The translations under genes were made by a program, and so were the position numbers. From Methanoculleus sp. (GTDB lineage: Archaea > Halobacteriota > Methanomicrobia > Methanomicrobiales > Methanoculleaceae), in the NCBI GenBank assembly GCA_028698765.1, contig JAQVVW010000054.1, forward strand, positions 1-7,773: a stretch of DNA of 7,773 bases. Reading direction: 5' to 3'. Of this stretch, positions 5,479 to 7,773 are shown piece by piece. The notes under the pieces were generated by a model. It ran no database searches, was not told the DNA's origin, and was given only the letters and a program-made list of their open reading frames with translations. Each line of letters starts with the position of its first letter. The stretch's first letter is position 1.

Positions 5479-6309
5479 ATGCGTACCAGATTGCCATGGA
5501 TGCTGCTTGCGCTCCTCTGCGTGAGCATGCTCGCCGCTGCCGCCTCGGCGGCGCCAACGACCGAACTGCACGTTGTAAAGATCGCAGCCGACGGGCAGAC
5601 GGTCCTCAACGAGACGACGATCGATTATCGCTGGATGGAGGCAAACCTCCCCGTTCTCGGGGACGGCGTGACCCACTATTACCACCAGGGGCCCGTCTTT
5701 GAAGGAGACAAATGGGATCCCGAAGAGACGACGAACTTCAAGGACAGGGGGGCCGTGAAAGGCACGAACGTTCGCGACCTTGCCGAACTGGTCGGCGGCG
5801 CCGAACCCGGCGACGAGATCATGGTCAGGGCGGCCGACGGCTATCACGTCGAGTTTGCCTACCAGAACGTCTACGAGCCCGATCCCCGCCAGGGACCCAT
5901 CGGGATCTGCTGGTACAACGGCGCGGAGGCGGGGGCCGGCGAGCGGCAGGGCCGCGGCTACGTCCCCGACTACTACATGGGGATGCGGCTCGTATTCTTT
6001 GCTGACAACTCGACCAACGCGGAAGGTCTCCACGTCTACGGGAACCAGGATATGTATGATACGCTCCCCGAGTCGGCCCAGCACTTCTACGACCTCTATC
6101 CCTCCACGGGAGGCCTCACGGTGAAGTGGATCGACGAGGTCCGGGTTTACACCGGCGGGTTCCACGGCGAGCGGGGAGCCCTCGCGGGCTCGCTCGACGG
6201 CCCGGCAGCGACTGCAACGACTGAAGCGCCGGCAACCCCGCTCTCTCTTGCGGTGACGCTCGCAGCAGCCCTCGGCGCAGCGGCGTTCCATGCTAGGAGA
6301 GGAGCGTGA
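5479..6309 (+). CDS. Membrane-anchored molybdopterin-oxidoreductase-like domain protein
   Basis: This 276-residue protein is a stand-alone paralogue of the first domain of the PEGA protein at 1482. A signal peptide covers about residues 1-24 (M-R-T-R-L start, A-S-A cleavage). The domain spans about 26-225 and contains D-Y-R-W-M-E-A, G-D-G-V-T-H-Y-Y-H-Q-G-P (61-72), G-A-V-K-G-T, the D-G-Y turn near 120-122, N-V-Y-E-P-D-P-R-Q-G-P, Y-V-P-D-Y-Y, G-M-R-L-V-F-F-A-D and V-K-W-I-D-E-V-R-V. The V-K-W-I strand and D-G-Y turn resemble the molybdopterin-oxidoreductase fold, but the only Cys in the mature part (C144) is not at the usual cofactor site. A Thr/Ala/Pro linker leads to a hydrophobic segment (about 253-270) ending A-R-R-G-A, a likely anchor. 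The start could also be ATG 5470, adding three residues. The stop overlaps the next start. Function unknown; ligand binding outside the cell is inferred. Confidence 0.87.
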   Translation: MRTRLPWMLLALLCVSMLAAAASAAPTTELHVVKIAADGQTVLNETTIDYRWMEANLPVLGDGVTHYYHQGPVFEGDKWDPEETTNFKDRGAVKGTNVRDLAELVGGAEPGDEIMVRAADGYHVEFAYQNVYEPDPRQGPIGICWYNGAEAGAGERQGRGYVPDYYMGMRLVFFADNSTNAEGLHVYGNQDMYDTLPESAQHFYDLYPSTGGLTVKWIDEVRVYTGGFHGERGALAGSLDGPAATATTEAPATPLSLAVTLAAALGAAAFHARRGA

Positions 6310-6875
6310 TACCGGTGCACCGGATCGCTCCGGCCCTCCTTGCCCTGGTGCTGGTCGGCGGCGCGGCCCTTGTCACGGGGTGTCTCGATCCTGCGGCCGC
6401 CGTCGAGGAAGTGACATGGAACCTGACGCTTGCCGGCGAAGAGGAGCAGGTACTCACGCATCCCGAGATCCGGGCGATGCCTGCCGTCGAGGGCTACGGC
6501 TACTCGGTCTCGACGGTCGGGATCAAGTATGGTCCGAACCGCTACCGCGGCGTACTCCTCGCCGATCTCGTCGAGATGGCGGGCGGAGCCGGCGAAGACG
6601 ACCTGATCTACGTCTCCGCAGAGGACGGCTACCTCTGGGTCTTCGATGCCGCGCAGTTGCGGGGCGAAGAGTTCTTCACGTTCGACGAGAACCTCCATGA
6701 GATCCCCTCACCGGCGCTCCGCGTCATTCTCGCCTACGAGCAGGACGGCAAACCCCTTGCCTATGGAGACGGCGGACCGCTCCGCCTTGTCGTCATCACC
6801 GAGACACCTGATGTCATCACCGAAGGGAGCCCCTGGGTGAAGTGGGTCGACCGGGTCGAGGTCAAGAGAGGATGA
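6306..6875 (+). CDS. Lipoprotein with molybdopterin-oxidoreductase-like fold lacking the cofactor cysteine
   Basis: This 189-residue protein starts at a GTG overlapping the preceding stop, 6 bases after a GGAG; GTG 6315 is a less likely alternative. Residues 1-25 form a signal peptide with a lipobox (L-V-T-G-C), so C26 should be lipid-modified and hold the protein on the outer membrane face. The rest shows core motifs of the molybdopterin-binding oxidoreductase domain in order: Y-R-G-V-L-L-A-D-L-V-E-M-A-G (80-93), V-S-A-E-D-G-Y (103-109), L-A-Y-E-Q-D-G-K-P-L (142-151), G-G-P-L-R-L-V-V (156-163) and W-V-K-W-V-D-R-V-E-V (177-186). There is no Cys after C26, so the Mo-ligating Cys of sulfite-oxidase enzymes is missing. 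A redox role is therefore unlikely; binding of a ligand or partner is inferred. It overlaps wtpA by 4 bases, which ties it most closely to oxyanion uptake. Confidence 0.87.
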   Translation: MIPVHRIAPALLALVLVGGAALVTGCLDPAAAVEEVTWNLTLAGEEEQVLTHPEIRAMPAVEGYGYSVSTVGIKYGPNRYRGVLLADLVEMAGGAGEDDLIYVSAEDGYLWVFDAAQLRGEEFFTFDENLHEIPSPALRVILAYEQDGKPLAYGDGGPLRLVVITETPDVITEGSPWVKWVDRVEVKRG

Positions 6876-7773
6876 CAAGAACGATAGTCTTCCTTGCGGC
6901 CCTTGCCCTCACCGTCCTCATGGCATCCGCAGGCTGCACCGACTCCGGCCAGGAGCGCACCGTCCTTACGGTGGTCCCGGCCGGGAGCCTTCTTTCTCCG
7001 CTCGAGGAGGTGGAAGCCGCCTTTGAAGACCGGCACCCGGATATCGATGTCCGGCTCGAAGGGCACGGGAGCATCCAGGCCATCCGGCAGGTGACGGATC
7101 TTCATCGGGCAATCGACGTCGTCGCGGTCGCGGACGCCTCGCTCATACCGGACATGATGTATATCCCAATGAGCGAGGGAGAGGGGAACTACACCGACTG
7201 GTACGTTCCCTTCGCGGCAAACGAGATCGTGATCGCCTACACCGACCGGAGCGCGGGGGCCGATGAGATCACGGCAGAGAACTGGTACCGGATCCTCGCC
7301 CGCCCGGACGTGCGGGTGGGGTTCTCAAACCCCATGCTCGATGCCTGCGGCTACCGGGCGCTGATGGTGACGGCGCTCGCCGAAGAGCATTACGGTGAGC
7401 CCGGGCTCTTTGGCGCCATCATCGGCGGCTCCTTCGACCCGCCGCTCACCCCCGCCAGCGTAGACGGGATGACGGTGATCACCCTGCCGGAGCGGATGAG
7501 GCCGGCAGACGAGAAGGTCGCTATCCGGGACGGGAGCATCTACCTTCTCTCGCTCCTCGACGCAGGCGGCGTCGACTATGCCTTCGAGTACAGGAGCGTC
7601 GCCGAGGAGCACGGGCTCCGGTGGATCGACCTCCCGGCAGAGATCAACCTCGGCTCTGCGGCGCACGCTGATGACTACGGGAAGGTGCACGTGACCCTCG
7701 GATTCCAGCGGTTCCGGTCCATCGGGAGCGAGCGGATAGGCCAGCCGATCGTCTACGCCGTCACCGTGCCCGA
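6872..7773 (+). CDS. wtpA: Tungstate/molybdate ABC transporter substrate-binding lipoprotein (3' end outside window)
   Basis: WtpA captures tungstate or molybdate outside the cell and hands it to the WtpBC permease/ATPase, supplying metal for tungsten- or molybdenum-dependent enzymes such as formylmethanofuran and formate dehydrogenases in methanogens. Three hundred residues are visible; the family usually has about 340-350, so roughly the last 40-50 are cut off. The signal peptide ends in a lipobox (A-S-A-G-C, C22). Diagnostic segments follow: P-A-G-S-L (36-40), D-V-V-A-V-A-D-A-S-L-I-P (82-93), D-W-Y-V-P-F-A-A-N-E-I-V-I-A-Y-T (109-124), F-S-N-P-M-L-D-A-C-G-Y-R (151-162) and D-Y-A-F-E-Y-R-S-V-A (235-244). 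D157 and E239 match the two carboxylates that complete octahedral oxyanion coordination in archaeal WtpA/ModA. ATG 6872 overlaps the preceding stop (6873-6875), and a GAGGT lies 9 bases upstream. Permease and ATPase genes would be expected just beyond the window. Confidence 0.95.
   Translation, partial: MTRTIVFLAALALTVLMASAGCTDSGQERTVLTVVPAGSLLSPLEEVEAAFEDRHPDIDVRLEGHGSIQAIRQVTDLHRAIDVVAVADASLIPDMMYIPMSEGEGNYTDWYVPFAANEIVIAYTDRSAGADEITAENWYRILARPDVRVGFSNPMLDACGYRALMVTALAEEHYGEPGLFGAIIGGSFDPPLTPASVDGMTVITLPERMRPADEKVAIRDGSIYLLSLLDAGGVDYAFEYRSVAEEHGLRWIDLPAEINLGSAAHADDYGKVHVTLGFQRFRSIGSERIGQPIVYAVTVP

Noticed and set aside
5251..6291. 346-residue open frame on the minus strand
   Set aside because: It runs across the end of the phosphoesterase gene and all of the domain gene at 5479, which both have strong plus-strand evidence.
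6306..6875. Active molybdopterin-dependent oxidoreductase
   Set aside because: The fold motifs are present, but no cysteine is available for molybdenum after the lipobox cysteine, so enzyme activity is not supported.
1..7773. RNA genes, CRISPR arrays, insertion sequences or defence genes
   Set aside because: Coding sequence fills nearly all the window and I saw no tRNA-like cloverleaf, regularly spaced DNA repeats, transposase motifs or nuclease/helicase motifs.

Overview
The window looks like a stretch of a GC-rich methanogenic archaeon of the Methanomicrobiales, most like Methanoculleus or a close relative. The reasons are high-GC codon use, Shine-Dalgarno sites close to the archaeal 16S tail complement, GTG starts, many PEGA repeats with N-glycosylation sequons, Thr-Pro linkers, C-terminal membrane anchors ending in Lys/Arg, and an archaeal-type tungstate-binding protein (WtpA). 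The taxonomic call is inference from protein style and was not searched.

All seven genes lie on the + strand and nearly every base is coding. Positions 3-347 hold the C-terminal end of a surface protein with a duplicated G-x-W-V-Y-x-x-E-A-x-T motif. Positions 361-1449 encode a secreted, C-terminally anchored two-domain protein. After a 32-base T-rich gap, 1482-4262 encodes a 926-residue secreted protein with an N-terminal domain that I read as a molybdopterin-oxidoreductase-like (sulfite-oxidase-type) fold, followed by seven PEGA repeats. Positions 4259-5473 encode a purple-acid-phosphatase-like surface metallophosphoesterase. Positions 5479-6309 encode a membrane-anchored paralogue of the first domain of the 926-residue protein. 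Positions 6306-6875 encode a small lipoprotein with a shorter version of the same fold. Positions 6872 to the window end encode WtpA, the tungstate/molybdate ABC-transporter binding lipoprotein, cut off by the window edge.

From 1482 onward the genes overlap by 4 bases or nearly abut, so they are probably co-transcribed and translationally coupled. Every product has an export signal, so the cluster is devoted to the outer face of the cell. The most interesting point is that three proteins with molybdopterin-oxidoreductase-like domains, none with an evident molybdenum-binding cysteine at the expected place, run straight into the gene for a tungstate/molybdate receptor. A role in surface capture or handling of an oxyanion or cofactor is a testable inference, not something the sequence proves. 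I saw no RNA genes, CRISPR arrays, insertion sequences, attachment sites or origins.
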